Of a stretch of DNA of 7,081 bases, positions 6,159-7,081 are shown in pieces. This DNA comes from Clostridiales bacterium (GTDB lineage: Bacteria > Bacillota > Clostridia > Saccharofermentanales > UBA5734), in assembly GCA_007135995.1 (NCBI GenBank), contig SLHU01000122.1, positions 1 to 7,081 of the forward strand. The letters are read 5' to 3'. Made by a program: the position numbers and the translations under genes. The notes below the pieces were generated by a model. That model did not search any database. It was not told where the DNA came from and worked only from the letters and a program-made list of their open reading frames with translations. Numbering within the stretch: the first letter of the stretch is position 1; each line of letters starts with the position of its first letter.

Positions 6159-6298
6159 ATGGTGCGGATCGTGTAAACATGCTCTGAATACGTGATAGCT
6201 TACATAGATTATATGATTCATTTCAGGATTATAGTACCCATCAGCATGATCGTAAAGAAGATATTTATACTTAGCCAGGCCTTCTGAATCATCTGGTT

Positions 6299-7036
6299 TT
6301 ATGCCCTGCACCGCTCGTAGACGTAGGCATTGCCAAGCTTGCCGACTCGGTTGACCGCTTCAACATGGGTCAGCACGTTCAGGGCTGTCTGGGCGCTGCG
6401 CCGGGTGATTTTAGCTGCTTTTGCGAAATCGGCGGATGTGAACTGATGCGGCAGTATGGCTGGAATCAGCATGGCATAATCGGATGCCTGGTTAATCATG
6501 ATGGTGTCAACCAGTTTTTCGGGAATGCGCTCATAGCGGCTGGCGCCTTTTTTCTTGTCTTTGCTCCAGCCATCTAAATTGCGGTATTCAACCATATCAA
6601 TCAGCAGCAGACAAAGGTTAAGATGTGGATGTTTGAGCTGCTGTTTTATTTTATACAGCTCAAAGAAAACATCACAGGGACTGCCTGTTTTCGGACTTTT
6701 TCGGCGCTGGCTGGCTTCGCCTGTTTCAGGGTTCAGCCAGACCAGCCATTTCCGGCGGGGAATCGGATAAACAAGGGTGACGTTATGATCAGTCAGGAAA
6801 AACTTTAGTTTTTTACGCAAGGTATTGAAGTTTTGCGTGTGGATTTCGGTAATGCCCGCTTCGTTTTTGATATCGGCGAAATAGCTGCCGATTTTAACTT
6901 CATGGCGGGACTCAACTGGTTCAAACGTAAATTTAAGCACAGCATGCAGTGTCTTTTCGCCAAGGGTGCCAATGCCGGCTTGCTGCCGCTTATTGCCAAC
7001 GATCAGGTCGCAGGCCTGATCAAATGCTGATATCAT
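6299..7036 (-). CDS. Conserved hypothetical protein, possible PD-(D/E)XK-like fold plus C-terminal HTH
   Basis: This is a 245-residue soluble protein of unknown function; its overall pattern is one I recall from Bacillota hypothetical proteins. It opens with GTLGEKTLHAVLK (23-35), then HEVKIG (45-50), ADI (54-56) and ITEIHTQNFNTLRKKL (62-77). The order E46, D55, E64 on predicted strands followed by a helix resembles the core of PD-(D/E)XK nucleases, with H66/T67/Q68 where the lysine would be; this is inference. Next come a strand-rich VTLVYPIPRRKWLVW (86-100) and a basic KSPKTGSPCDVFFELYKI (113-130). The C-terminus FTSADFAKAAKITRRSAQTALNVL (199-222), followed by VNRVGKLGNAYVY, reads as a winged helix-turn-helix, which suggests DNA binding. 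GGAGG lies 10 bases before the ATG. A role in DNA or RNA metabolism or regulation is possible. Neighbours give no clue, and the upstream region runs off the window after 45 bases. Confidence 0.8.
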   Translation of the reverse strand: MISAFDQACDLIVGNKRQQAGIGTLGEKTLHAVLKFTFEPVESRHEVKIGSYFADIKNEAGITEIHTQNFNTLRKKLKFFLTDHNVTLVYPIPRRKWLVWLNPETGEASQRRKSPKTGSPCDVFFELYKIKQQLKHPHLNLCLLLIDMVEYRNLDGWSKDKKKGASRYERIPEKLVDTIMINQASDYAMLIPAILPHQFTSADFAKAAKITRRSAQTALNVLTHVEAVNRVGKLGNAYVYERCRA

Positions 7037-7081
7037 AAAGACTTTTCCTCCAAACGGTTCTGACTGTTGCTGCTGTGTTTC

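Noticed and set aside
1..7081. CRISPR array, tRNA, rRNA, or intact insertion sequence
   Set aside because: No regularly spaced repeats, no cloverleaf-like or rRNA sequence and no transposase with inverted ends were found on reading both strands; only the DUF6431-like fragment hints at mobile DNA.

Overview
The window looks like a chromosomal accessory stretch of a low-to-mid GC Gram-positive bacterium (Bacillota). The basis is strong AGGAG/GGAGG-type ribosome binding sites, an internal remnant that resembles the Firmicute transposon-associated DUF6431 family, a conserved hypothetical protein of a type I recall from Bacillota, and GH4/GH32 sugar genes. I cannot name the genus.

Layout, left to right. 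(1) At the left edge is the 3' part of an AT-rich + strand gene encoding a TM2-type membrane protein with a soluble C-terminal domain. It ends just before a probable bidirectional terminator. (2) Between that terminator and the next gene is a leftward remnant of a DUF6431-like, transposon-associated protein. (3) A leftward gene at 798-2324 encodes a cytoplasmic GH32-clan glycosidase with altered catalytic motifs. (4) A 350-bp, AT-rich divergent promoter region follows. (5) A rightward two-gene operon encodes a GH4 alpha-galactosidase (MelA type, CHSV motif) and a ThuA-like protein. (6) After a short convergent spacer, a leftward gene encodes a short-chain dehydrogenase with an unusual C-terminal extension of about 135 residues. 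(7) At the right edge, a leftward gene encodes a conserved hypothetical protein with a possible nuclease-like core and a C-terminal winged-helix-like segment.

The GH32-like, GH4 and ThuA genes form the coherent unit of the window. The two glycosidases are divergently transcribed from one control region. An alpha-galactosidase plus a beta-fructosidase would together break down raffinose-family sugars, although the altered GH32 active site makes the true substrate uncertain. No transporter, sugar kinase or transcription regulator for this unit lies within the window, so it is either incomplete here or served in trans. The SDR and the hypothetical gene at the right appear functionally unrelated to it. 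I found no tRNA, rRNA, CRISPR array or intact mobile element. The points most worth a second look are the GH32 active-site substitutions, the SDR extension and the conserved hypothetical protein.
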